Source: Candidatus Neomarinimicrobiota bacterium
GTDB lineage: Bacteria > Fidelibacterota > UBA2242 > B5-G15
DNA length: 34,457 nt
Direction of reading: 5' to 3'
NCBI GenBank assembly: GCA_017656425.1
Contig: JACDNV010000022.1
Location: 1-34,457 of the forward strand
In this document: positions 22,246-31,200 of the stretch, piece by piece
Layout of the letters: the number at the start of each line of letters is the position of its first letter
How positions within the stretch are numbered: position 1 is the stretch's first letter
Notes under the pieces: generated by a model
Told to the model about the DNA's origin: nothing
Seen by the model: only the letters and a program-made list of their open reading frames with translations
Databases searched by the model: none
Position numbers and translations under genes: made by a program

Positions 22246-22872
22246 TTATTTAATAATAGATATCTTCTGGAAACTATACCTATGACCATTGCTAATTCTA
22301 AATATATAAATACCCGATGATAAATCATCTACCTCTATACTCTTGATGTGTATTCCTCTGGGATAATTTTCAGAAAAAACCCTTTTTAACAATCTCCCTG
22401 ATAGGTCGAAAATCTCTCCGACAACAAAGCTCTGTTTATCCATTTTAAACTTAATTTTCGCCGTCGGATTAAAAGGATTGGGATATATGCTTAAAATTCG
22501 AAATTCATCTATAAAAACTTCTTTCTCAAAATCTATACTATTTTCAGCAGGTAATCTTCTCGCATTGTCAAGCCACGACCAACCTTTTAACCACAATTCC
22601 TCACCAAAAGCACCGACAAAATCTACACTTTCAAAAAAGCCATCTTCAGGCAAATTGTCTACATTTTCAAATACAGGGCTCCCAGAATTTGGTCTTGGAT
22701 CTATAATTCCATTCCCACTTTCCCTCCCTTCTAACATTCTCAAAAGCGGGTTCAAATTTCTTGCTGTGAAGAGATCTTCTACATCGGGATGAAATAGTCC
22801 AGAAACACAGTTATAAATTATGTTATTTGGAGAAAATATAAGAGAATCTCCGATTAAATGCACATTCAACAC
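22246..22872 (-). CDS. C-terminal part of a surface protein with a sorting domain, apparently 5'-truncated
   Basis: The frame opens at GTG 22872 with no signal peptide and no ribosome site. The first 110 residues (VSGLFHPDVEDLFTARNL, IDPRPNSGSPVFENVDNL, GFFESVDFVGAFGEELWLKG WSWLDN split across the line) look like the end of a right-handed beta-helix or repeat-type secreted protein. Residues 125-208 are a T9SS-type sorting domain: RILSIYPNPFNPTAKIKFKM, then VVGEIFDLSGRLLKRVF and LSSGIYIFRISNGHRYSF. Such domains occur at the end of much larger exported proteins, so the N-terminal part was probably lost by deletion. RNase G ends 99 bases upstream. It may be a pseudogene. Confidence 0.65.
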   Translation of the reverse strand: MLNVHLIGDSLIFSPNNIIYNCVSGLFHPDVEDLFTARNLNPLLRMLEGRESGNGIIDPRPNSGSPVFENVDNLPEDGFFESVDFVGAFGEELWLKGWSWLDNARRLPAENSIDFEKEVFIDEFRILSIYPNPFNPTAKIKFKMDKQSFVVGEIFDLSGRLLKRVFSENYPRGIHIKSIEVDDLSSGIYIFRISNGHRYSFQKISIIK

Positions 22873-22971
22873 ACGTGGAATGATAATACTACTATTTAAA
22901 GAGGATATGAAATATTTATGAAGATTTTTTTAAGTTTATATAAAGAAAGTTTAAAGGACTTTTAACCTTTT

Positions 22972-24513
22972 TTAATACTTATCGGTGATATCTTCACCGG
23001 TTTTTTGTGAAATAAATCGAAACTCATCCAACCTTAAAGATGGATTTTCTTCTATTTTGAGAAGAATAAGATTTTTCCACTGAAGCTTTTTCACTATTTT
23101 TTTCATTTCATTTTTAAGGTATTCCCCCATATATGGGTGTACCTGTAGAGTTAACTTCAACTCCCTCGATTCTGCTCTGAATCTTCTAAGCCAGCTTTCA
23201 ATCTGGGTAATGAATGAATCTTTTGACATGATTCTACCTGTACCATGACAGGATGGGCATTCCTCACTTACAGTATAAAACAGGTTCAGGCGGGTTCTCT
23301 GCCTAGTCATTTCTAACAGACCAAAATCCGAAATTGGAGCAATTGCAACCTTTGCTCTGTCCTTTCTAAACTCTTTCAAAAGCTCATGAAATACTTTCTT
23401 TTTATTTTCTTCTTTTCCCATATCAATAAAATCAATAACAATTATACCACCAATATCCCTCAACCGCACCTGGCGTGCAATCTCATAAGCAGCCTGAATA
23501 TTGATTTTAAGGGCATTTTCCTCATAGTCCTTTTTACCAATAAACTTCCCGCTATTAACATCTATTGTCGTCATTGCTTCTGTATGCTCGATAACAATAA
23601 ATCCACCGCTCTTTAGCCAGACACGTTTATTCAATGATTTGCGAATTTCCTTTTCCACACCGTAAAAGTCAAATATCGGAGTTTTCGAACTATAATACTC
23701 AAGTCTTTTTACCATATCAGGGGAGACTGAGCTTACATACGAGTGTATCTTTTTGTACAGACTCTTAGAATCTACAACAACTTTCGAAACATCAGGTGTT
23801 AAAAGATCCCTCATTACCGAACTTACCATCTCGATATCCTCGTATACACAAACTGGAGCAGATTCTGTCTTTGCTTTCTTCTCTATCCTTTCCCATTTCT
23901 TTAGTAAATCATCAAGGTCCTTTTTTAAAGTGTCCTTCTCCTTTCCCTCGGCCACAGTCCTGATAATCAATCCAAAATTGTCTGGCTTAATGCTCTTCGC
24001 TAAATCTTTAAGCCTTTTTCTCTCGCTTCGTGAGGTTATTTTTTTAGACACACCGACATAGCTAATGTTCGGTACAAGCACAAGAAATCTACCAGGAAGG
24101 GAAATGTCGGTTGTAACTCTTGGTCCTTTATCAGCAAATGGTTCTTTTATAACCTGAACTAGTATATCCTGGCCTGTTTTAATATTAATTTCACCGGTAT
24201 CTGGCTCTTTTAGTTGACTCGGCAAAATTTCAATTTCCTCATCATCCTCCCGATCCACATCCTCAGTTATTGATACAATCGATGCAGGATTATTAACTTC
24301 AGAAAAAGGTAAAAAAGCGTTCAAACCGTATCCAATATCTACAAAGGCAGCTCTGATACCCTCAACAACATTTTCGACTTTTCCCTTATAAATATTTCCC
24401 ACCATCCTGGATTTACCAGATTTTTCTATGAATAATTCTACAAGTTTACCATCTTCTAATATGGCAATTCTTGTCTCTTGCAGGCACTTACTCATCAAAA
24501 TAACTTTATCCAT
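22972..24513 (-). CDS. rng: Ribonuclease E/G (RNase G type)
   Basis: Endoribonuclease of 513 residues that processes rRNA and initiates mRNA decay by cutting single-stranded A/U-rich sites. It has the S1 RNA-binding domain near the N terminus (about 36-127, GNIYKGKVENVVEGIRAAFV), which carries an acidic insertion (about 78-112). It also has the 5' sensor and the DNase-I-like catalytic part with magnesium ligands Asp318 (TTIDVNSGKF) and Asp361 (VIDFIDM), and the Zn-link Cys419/Cys422 (CPSCHGTG). The spacings 43 and 101 between these residues equal those of E. coli RNase E. There is no long C-terminal degradosome scaffold. The start overlaps the radical SAM gene by 8 bases, a common neighbourhood for this pair. 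Confidence 0.95.
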   Translation of the reverse strand: MDKVILMSKCLQETRIAILEDGKLVELFIEKSGKSRMVGNIYKGKVENVVEGIRAAFVDIGYGLNAFLPFSEVNNPASIVSITEDVDREDDEEIEILPSQLKEPDTGEINIKTGQDILVQVIKEPFADKGPRVTTDISLPGRFLVLVPNISYVGVSKKITSRSERKRLKDLAKSIKPDNFGLIIRTVAEGKEKDTLKKDLDDLLKKWERIEKKAKTESAPVCVYEDIEMVSSVMRDLLTPDVSKVVVDSKSLYKKIHSYVSSVSPDMVKRLEYYSSKTPIFDFYGVEKEIRKSLNKRVWLKSGGFIVIEHTEAMTTIDVNSGKFIGKKDYEENALKINIQAAYEIARQVRLRDIGGIIVIDFIDMGKEENKKKVFHELLKEFRKDRAKVAIAPISDFGLLEMTRQRTRLNLFYTVSEECPSCHGTGRIMSKDSFITQIESWLRRFRAESRELKLTLQVHPYMGEYLKNEMKKIVKKLQWKNLILLKIEENPSLRLDEFRFISQKTGEDITDKY

Positions 24514-27040
24514 TTTTTAATTCCTTAAAATTTTTAAATAGAACTTTTTTCCTATGAATTCTTACATCTTCCATATTGATTCGAAAAACGTCCAAAACCT
24601 CATCTATTCTTAGCGTCCTTCCGTTATCCACTAATATCTCAATATCAATCAAATTGTCGTAAAGGTCAACTTTACCAAGCAGTTTACGTGCATCTATTTT
24701 TTTAGTTCCTCTCTTATTTTTCAAATCCCTTTCTATAATATAACTTTCCTTCTTCATTATCTCATTTATTCTTCTCTTTATTTCAGATAAAATATTATTT
24801 TCAAAGTATATCGAATAAACAAATCCTTTAACATCTGAATAGATTGAGGGAGTATCTGGAGTAATTCCGTATACTTCAATGACTCTAATTCCATCCGGAA
24901 GATTTTTATTTATTATATCTTTTAAATCAACAATATTAGCTTTTAAATACACATCAATATATTCCGCCTCTGATGTGCACCCAAATGGTAGTGGAAATCC
25001 AAGTGACAGCTTCGGCTTTTGTGAAAATCCCTTCGTAAATGATAGCTTCAAATTTGCTTTTCTTAATGCCATAACGAATATCTTTGTAATATCATGGTGT
25101 GAATAATATTTAAACCTCTCATCTCTTGCATATTTTATCCTGAATTTTATCTCATCCGTCTCCTCTTTTATACTTTTGAGTTTGTATGAAATATAATCTT
25201 CTTTTAAATCTCTTGCATCTTTATCAAATACCATCCCTACTTCACGATTGCAAACTTGGCATAGACTACAGCGGTCACGACAGTCTTCAGTAAGTTCTCC
25301 ACTGTAAGCCTTCTCTCTCTCAGACAGTAAAAATTCCTTAGATATACCTGTGTCAATAAAGTCCCATGGGAGATTTTTTGTTGTATCCCTTTCCTTTAAA
25401 TATTCAAGTGGATCGATACCCTCCTGTTCAAAAGCTTTATACCAGCATTCTATCGAGAAATGCTCACGCCATGAGTCAAACTTTGCACCCTCCATCCATG
25501 CTCTGTAAATTACCGATGATATAGCCCTATCACCTCTGGATATTACTCCTTCCAGCAGGGAGTACTCAGGATCGCGTGTCATCACTTTTACATTTCTCAA
25601 TCTTCTTAGCATAGATTTTATTAAAAAAATTTTTCGCTGTGTCTCATCGGGACTACATTGTGCTTCCCATTGAAACGGAGTAAAGGGTTTTGGAATAAAA
25701 GTTGAAATGGTAATATTCAAAGATAATCTACCTTTCCCAACGGTAAGAATTTTTCGTACAAGTTCATATATAGCATATAGGTCTTCATCAGTCTCAGACG
25801 GTAATCCTATCATGAAATATAGCTTCAATAACCTCCAACCATAAGAAAGTAAAATCTCTGTATCTTTAATAATTTCTTCCTCGGAATAATACTTATTAAT
25901 TACTTTTCGCAATCTATCTGACCCAGCCTCAGGTGCAAACGTTATACCTGATTTACTGGTTTCCCGGATAACTTTCGCTACTATATCATCAAATCTGTCA
26001 AGTCTCAGTGAAGGCAATGACAATGATAATTTCTCTCTTACAATATAAGGATAAATTTCATTTAATAACGATTTTAACCCGGAATAATCGGTACTAGAAA
26101 GAGACAATAAAGAAATCTCATCCATTCCAGTTTTTTTAATTGTTGAAAATATTTGATCTTTTACCTCTTCATGGTTCCTTTCCCTAATTGGCCTATAGAT
26201 AAAACCAGCCATACAGAAGCGACAACCTCTGGAGCATCCTCTCATAATTTCAAAAGTCAATCTATCATGAGAAACGTCAATTATTGGAATTACAGGATGA
26301 CTTGGATAATAAGAGTTTTTTAGAAACCTAGTTCTATAGACTTTTATCTTTCCAGGGACGCCTTTCTTAGTGGGCTCTGGATAAATGTAAGAGATTCCAC
26401 CTGCTTTATTTTCTTTATAAAATCCTGGTATATAAATATTGTCAAATTTATTAAGAAGACCATTTAAAACATCTTCTCTCGTAGCTGACTCTCTTCTCAA
26501 TCTTCCTATTTCACGAACAAATTCTACAACCTTTTCTTCAGCGTCACCGATATAAAAAACATCTATAAATGGTGCAAGGGGCTCAGGATTATAAGCTCCC
26601 GTACCACCTGCAATAACTATAGGCTCATCATAAGCTCGCTTATCAGAAAATATTTCAACGCCTGAAAGATCAAGAATATTTAAAATGTTTGTATATGTAA
26701 GCTCATAAGAAAGGTTAAACCCAATAATATCAAAGTTTTTTAAAGGGTATCTGGACTCAAGAGAATAAAGTAGGATTTTATTCTTTCTAAGCTCGCTTTC
26801 GAAATCTATCCATGGAACATAGGCACGCTCTGCAATTATATCAGGTTCGCGATTTAAAATATGGTAAAGAATATTAAATCCAAAATATGACATCCCGATT
26901 TCATAGAGATCTGGATAAACCAAAACAATAGATGTTTTTTCCCAAGTCCACTTTTTCGTGATAGATCCTGGTTCCCCACCAATATAACGACCGGGCTTTT
27001 CAACTTTTAATAAAATTCTTTCTAAAAGTTTATTTTGCAA
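24506..27040 (-). CDS. B12-binding radical SAM protein fused to DUF2344 (TIGR03960/TIGR03936 type)
   Basis: 844 residues, a fusion of two domains often encoded as neighbours. The first part is a B12-binding-like Rossmann region (about 35-175, with VYPDLYEIGMSYFGFNILYH and IVIAGGTGAYNPEPLAPFID). It is followed by the radical SAM core whose cluster motif is MRGCSRGCRFCMAG (Cys269, Cys273, Cys276). A cysteine-rich linker (CRDRCSLCQVC, about 590) follows. The C-terminal DUF2344/sam_1_link domain (about 620-844) includes SHHDITKIFVMALRKANLKL and SFTKGFSQKPKLSLGFPLP. Function is not established; tRNA or rRNA modification is often suspected because of the link to RNase G and ribosomal genes. Start is TTG 27040, which fits the family N terminus L-L-E-R-I-L-x-K-V-E-K-P; the ribosome site is poor. 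Confidence 0.92.
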   Translation of the reverse strand: MQNKLLERILLKVEKPGRYIGGEPGSITKKWTWEKTSIVLVYPDLYEIGMSYFGFNILYHILNREPDIIAERAYVPWIDFESELRKNKILLYSLESRYPLKNFDIIGFNLSYELTYTNILNILDLSGVEIFSDKRAYDEPIVIAGGTGAYNPEPLAPFIDVFYIGDAEEKVVEFVREIGRLRRESATREDVLNGLLNKFDNIYIPGFYKENKAGGISYIYPEPTKKGVPGKIKVYRTRFLKNSYYPSHPVIPIIDVSHDRLTFEIMRGCSRGCRFCMAGFIYRPIRERNHEEVKDQIFSTIKKTGMDEISLLSLSSTDYSGLKSLLNEIYPYIVREKLSLSLPSLRLDRFDDIVAKVIRETSKSGITFAPEAGSDRLRKVINKYYSEEEIIKDTEILLSYGWRLLKLYFMIGLPSETDEDLYAIYELVRKILTVGKGRLSLNITISTFIPKPFTPFQWEAQCSPDETQRKIFLIKSMLRRLRNVKVMTRDPEYSLLEGVISRGDRAISSVIYRAWMEGAKFDSWREHFSIECWYKAFEQEGIDPLEYLKERDTTKNLPWDFIDTGISKEFLLSEREKAYSGELTEDCRDRCSLCQVCNREVGMVFDKDARDLKEDYISYKLKSIKEETDEIKFRIKYARDERFKYYSHHDITKIFVMALRKANLKLSFTKGFSQKPKLSLGFPLPFGCTSEAEYIDVYLKANIVDLKDIINKNLPDGIRVIEVYGITPDTPSIYSDVKGFVYSIYFENNILSEIKRRINEIMKKESYIIERDLKNKRGTKKIDARKLLGKVDLYDNLIDIEILVDNGRTLRIDEVLDVFRINMEDVRIHRKKVLFKNFKELKNG

Positions 27041-27062
27041 TTTTTAACCAGCTATTAAAAAA

Positions 27063-27329
27063 TCAATCTTCAGGTATGAATAACCCGAGTAGGAAATAGA
27101 CAACCAAACCGGGAATAATTCCCGAATAGATAATAATAATTGCTGCTATGATACGGATAATATTTGAATCTATATTAAAATATTTACCCAGACCGCCACA
27201 GATTCCAAGAATCTTTCTATCATCTTTCGATCGCGTTAATTTTTTTATCTCAAATGTTTTTCCACAGTAGGGACAGTATTTAAAATCCTCAGAAATCTCA
27301 TTACCACAAAATTTACACTTTTTAGTCAT
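27063..27329 (-). CDS. Zinc-ribbon plus PspC-domain membrane protein
   Basis: 88 residues from ATG 27329, preceded by GAAGGAAG. A zinc ribbon (Cys5, Cys8, Cys19, Cys22: CKFCG and CPYCG) is joined to a PspC domain with LTRSKDDRKILGICGGLGKY and one long hydrophobic C-terminal region (IIRIIAAIIIIYSGIIPGLV). PspC-type proteins take part in envelope stress response, but ribbon-PspC proteins of this size are mostly uncharacterised. The start overlaps the stop of the HD-domain gene by 8 bases. The radical SAM gene follows 22 bases downstream. Confidence 0.88.
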   Translation of the reverse strand: MTKKCKFCGNEISEDFKYCPYCGKTFEIKKLTRSKDDRKILGICGGLGKYFNIDSNIIRIIAAIIIIYSGIIPGLVVYFLLGLFIPED

Positions 27330-27891
27330 TAATACTTCCTTCAAGTTGCAGCTGATTCGCTATACTTTTTAATGCATCGATTACATTCTGAATATGCTCA
27401 TCCTCGGGAATACCAAGCTCTTGTATTCCCTGCATTATTTCTTCTCTATTAACCTTTGCCGCGAACGCTTTCTGTTTAAATTTCTTTTTAACGGAACTAA
27501 CCGTTACTTCATAAATACTTTTGGAAGGTCTTACAAGAGCTACTGCTATAATAAATCCTGCCAATTCATCTACTGCAAACAATGTCTTCGCCATTAGAGT
27601 ATCTCTTTTTACCCCTGTATATGAAGCATGACCCAATATAGCAGTTATAACATCTTCAGGGTAACCTTCATTCCTGAGTATTTCTGCTCCTTTATAGGGA
27701 TGATCTTTTTCAGTTGGATAAGCCTCATAATCGAAATCATGAAGAAGACCAGTTATACCCCATTTTTCTACATCTTCGCTAAATTTTTCAGCATAGAACC
27801 TCATTGCTGCTTCGACAGCAAGAGCATGTTTCCTTAAATTTTCATTTTTTGTGTACTTACATAAAAGTTCCCACGCTTTTTGTCTATCCAT
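27322..27891 (-). CDS. HD-superfamily hydrolase
   Basis: 189 residues with the HD metal-site order: His22 in RKHALAVEAAM, His51-Asp52 in GLLHDFDYEAYP, a later His88 in GHASYTG and Asp108 in FAVDELAGF. The spacing D-F-D-x-E, then G-A-E-I-L and I-L-G-H-A-S, is typical of the small stand-alone HDIG proteins that are predicted phosphohydrolases on nucleotides or phosphorylated metabolites. Substrate unknown. The C-terminal third (VNREEIMQGIQELGIPED) is a helical tail common in this group. It is transcribed with the zinc-ribbon gene (8-base overlap) and lies 14 bases after the short gene upstream. Confidence 0.88.
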   Translation of the reverse strand: MDRQKAWELLCKYTKNENLRKHALAVEAAMRFYAEKFSEDVEKWGITGLLHDFDYEAYPTEKDHPYKGAEILRNEGYPEDVITAILGHASYTGVKRDTLMAKTLFAVDELAGFIIAVALVRPSKSIYEVTVSSVKKKFKQKAFAAKVNREEIMQGIQELGIPEDEHIQNVIDALKSIANQLQLEGSIND

Positions 27892-27905
27892 AGTAATTCC
27901 TGCTG

Positions 27906-28181
27906 TTAATTGATAGCATTACTATCATATAGCTCTATAATAATACCTCTTTTGAGCAAAATTCTGGCAAATCTCCTGTGATAAATCAAAAAATACTCCT
28001 TCTCCCTACCCGGGAATCTTTTTAATATTTCCGCCTTTACTTTTAGCAAAAACTCATTTGCACTTGCCTCATCAAATTCATCAAATCTTAATCTTTTTAC
28101 TGCCCAATCTGTATATCTCGTAAGCCATCTCATTTTTGAATCTTCGATCTGCTTTTCTCGATCGCCCTTTTTACGACTCAT
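27906..28181 (-). CDS. Small basic hypothetical protein
   Basis: 91 residues from ATG 28181 (TTG 28199 would add six). Strongly charged, largely helical: REKQIEDSKMRWLTRYTDWA, FDEASANEFLLKVKAEILKR, HRRFARILLKRGIIIELYD. There is no cysteine, signal peptide or membrane segment. I do not recognise the family. It is the first gene in line before the HD hydrolase (14 bases apart). Its position after a 49-base gap from the hybrid kinase gene leaves it unclear whether it is in the same transcript. Confidence 0.6.
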   Translation of the reverse strand: MSRKKGDREKQIEDSKMRWLTRYTDWAVKRLRFDEFDEASANEFLLKVKAEILKRFPGREKEYFLIYHRRFARILLKRGIIIELYDSNAIN

Positions 28182-28248
28182 AATAAAAATATACTTCAAC
28201 CGCCAAAATTTAACTTAAATAAATTAATTTATGTAGGATATAATTATT

Positions 28249-31200
28249 TTATGGTTTCTTTTTAGACTTCAAAATTTTCTGTTTCTTCAAAACCATACAT
28301 TCAGACGCTACTTTCTGAATCTCATCAAATTCAAAAGGCTTTGTTATTACTCTATCAATACCATATTCTTTAGCAGTTTTTATATTAACCTGGCTTCCCC
28401 ATCCTGTAACAAGTATGACGATCGTATTTTCACGCAGTTTTTTAACCTGAGTCGCAAGTTCAAAACCCGAAACCTGCGGCATACCAAGGTCAGTAAAAAC
28501 GACATCTATTTCAGGATCTTTCTTAAATATTTCAAATGCTTCAATTCCATCCCTCGCACCAACAACATCATATCCCAATAATCTAAGGATATCCTCGAGA
28601 AGTACCTTTGGCCCTTCATCATCATCTACAACAAGTATCTTATTAATATATACATCAGTTAGCTCTACCTCTTTCTTTTCTATTATTCTTCTCTTCCTTG
28701 TTTTCTTTGCAGAGGGTAATAAGATTTTTACTGTCGTACCTTTACCTAATTTACTATCTATTAATATCCTTCCATTATGCCTCGTAACAATTCCATAAGT
28801 AATGCTCATTCCAAGACCAGAACCCCTTACACCTTTCGTCGTGAAAAACGGATCGAACACTCTCTTTTTAACCTCCTCTGACATACCAACACCTGTATCA
28901 GTTATTTCAACTTTTACATGTTTCCCTTCCATGGAAGTTCTCACTAAAATATCACCACCTTCCGGCATAGCATCTATCGAATTACTAATTATATTCATAA
29001 AAACTTCTCGCAACTCTGACTCATTACCCTCAACAAGGTCAATGTCACCAAATGATTTAAGGATATTAAAAAATATTCCTTTTGAATCTGCTTCATCTTT
29101 CCATTTAGGTCTTAAATATCTTATCGCATCATTGACTATATCATTTATATTTACAGTTGTAAAATGCTTATCACTTCTAAGACGTGTGAAATCTTGTATC
29201 CTTTGAACCGTTTCCGCTCCATCAAGAGCAGCTTTTTCTATTAATTCGAGCCCATGCTCAACCTCAGATGATATATTCAACCTTTTTAATAGCTGGGCTC
29301 GACCAAGAATTGCACTCAATACATTATTAAAATCATGAGCCACTCCACCAGCCATCTCTCCAAGAGCTCTAATCTTTTCAATATGTGCAAGATTCTCCTG
29401 TATCCGCTGGGCTTCCCTCTCTATTTGCCTCATAAGGAGAATCTGGGATATGAAATTTGCCATTACTTCAATAGGCTTTACCGTTTCGTCAGTTGGTTTC
29501 ATACCACTCTTTGAATCATCCAGAGACAACATCCCTACAAGCTCACCTTCTTTATTAAGAAGAGCTACAAATAAATTATCCTCTCTATGCCACCTATCAG
29601 GTCCTGATTCATATTCCCTTTTTCCAAAATCAACTGTCTCCAATCTTAATATATGCTTCATTGTATGGGGAACATAACATGACTGTCTTCCAAGCTTTAT
29701 GCCTCTATCGAAAACAGATTTGTAGTACTCCTTTGACGCCTCTGCTTTTTTTAATTTTTCTAATACATGATTATCAATACCGACTGCCCCTAAAATACGC
29801 CTGTAGGGTGGTTCGTCAGTAAAGACATAAAATAAAAGCCTTGAAAAATCAGAAATTTCAACAATACTTTTGCAAATTAATTCAAAAAGTAAATTATCAT
29901 CTTTCACAGTAAGCATTTCCGCTGATACAAGACTAAATTCCTCTATTTCTTTAGCATACCTGACTAATTTCTCCTGTGCCTCTTTTATTTCACTTATATC
30001 TAAAATAATTCCCCTTGTCCCTTGAAAACTATTATCAATTTTAATTGACGAAATCTTTACCAATGCTGGAAACTGCTTTCCATCTGCTGTCTTTATACTG
30101 GACTCGAAGCTTATTGGAATCTCAGTTTTTCTCACTTTATTAAAATTTTTCTTCGCTTTTTCGTATTCACTTTCTTTAAATAACCTATAAATTACAATCC
30201 CTTTTTCAAGTTGATCGGAAGATATATTAAAAATTTCCATTCCTTGCTGATTTAAAAAGGTAATGTTTCCTCCCTTATCTGTTTCGAAGACTACACCAGG
30301 TAGTAAATTGGTTAGTTCCCTGTACTTTCTTTCACTTTCCTCAATTTCCAAAGTAGCAAGATGCCTTTCCGTAATATCTCTGGTTATACCTACCAGCCCT
30401 ATAACTTCCCCAGATTCTGACTTTATTGGTACTTTTGTAGCCGAAAGCCACCTCGTTTTACCATCTCTTATAACCTTTTCAATTTTATCAATCAGAGGTA
30501 AACCTGTTTTTATTATCCTTCTTTCATCTTCAAAAGCCTCAGCGGCAAAATCCTGATCAAAAAAGTCAAAGTCAGTTTTGCCAATAGCTTCCAACGGATT
30601 TTTTATACCAAGAAGCTCTGCCTGGGCTTTATTTATTCTAATAAACCTTGATTCGACATCTTTAAAATAAATTGAATCGGGGATGTTATCCATTAAAGTT
30701 TGTAACAATTCTGTTTCAAATCTTAGTTTCTTTTCCACCTCCTTTCTTTTCTCTTCCTCATCAAGAGCATGAAGTGCATATGATATATCCATCCCAACTT
30801 CAACAAACAAATTTTTATATTCCATTCCAGATAAAATTTCCTTGTTGGATGAGGCAAATAGAACACCATAAAAATTACTTTCATACTTAATAGGATAAAT
30901 AAGAGAACTAAATCTTTCACATGATTTATAAAGTTTGCAATTTTTACAGAATTCCTCAGGGAATCTTACTTCTAAAACCTGTTCCTTAACCTTAGCAAGA
31001 TTAACACATTCTGGCAAATAAGCTGAAGCATTTTCTTTCAAAATATTATTAGCCCTTTTCCCCCATCCTATATTGTAACTTTTAATTGGAAGTTTCTTCT
31101 CATCAAAAAGAACAATCCATACTCTTTGAAAGACATCCGTTTCAACAAGATGACCACATATACCACTTAATAGCTTATCCCTATTCTTTTCTTTGGCTAT

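Noticed and set aside
22478-22792. 104-residue frame on the + strand
   Set aside because: Antisense to the sorting-domain protein, with no ribosome site and no motif.
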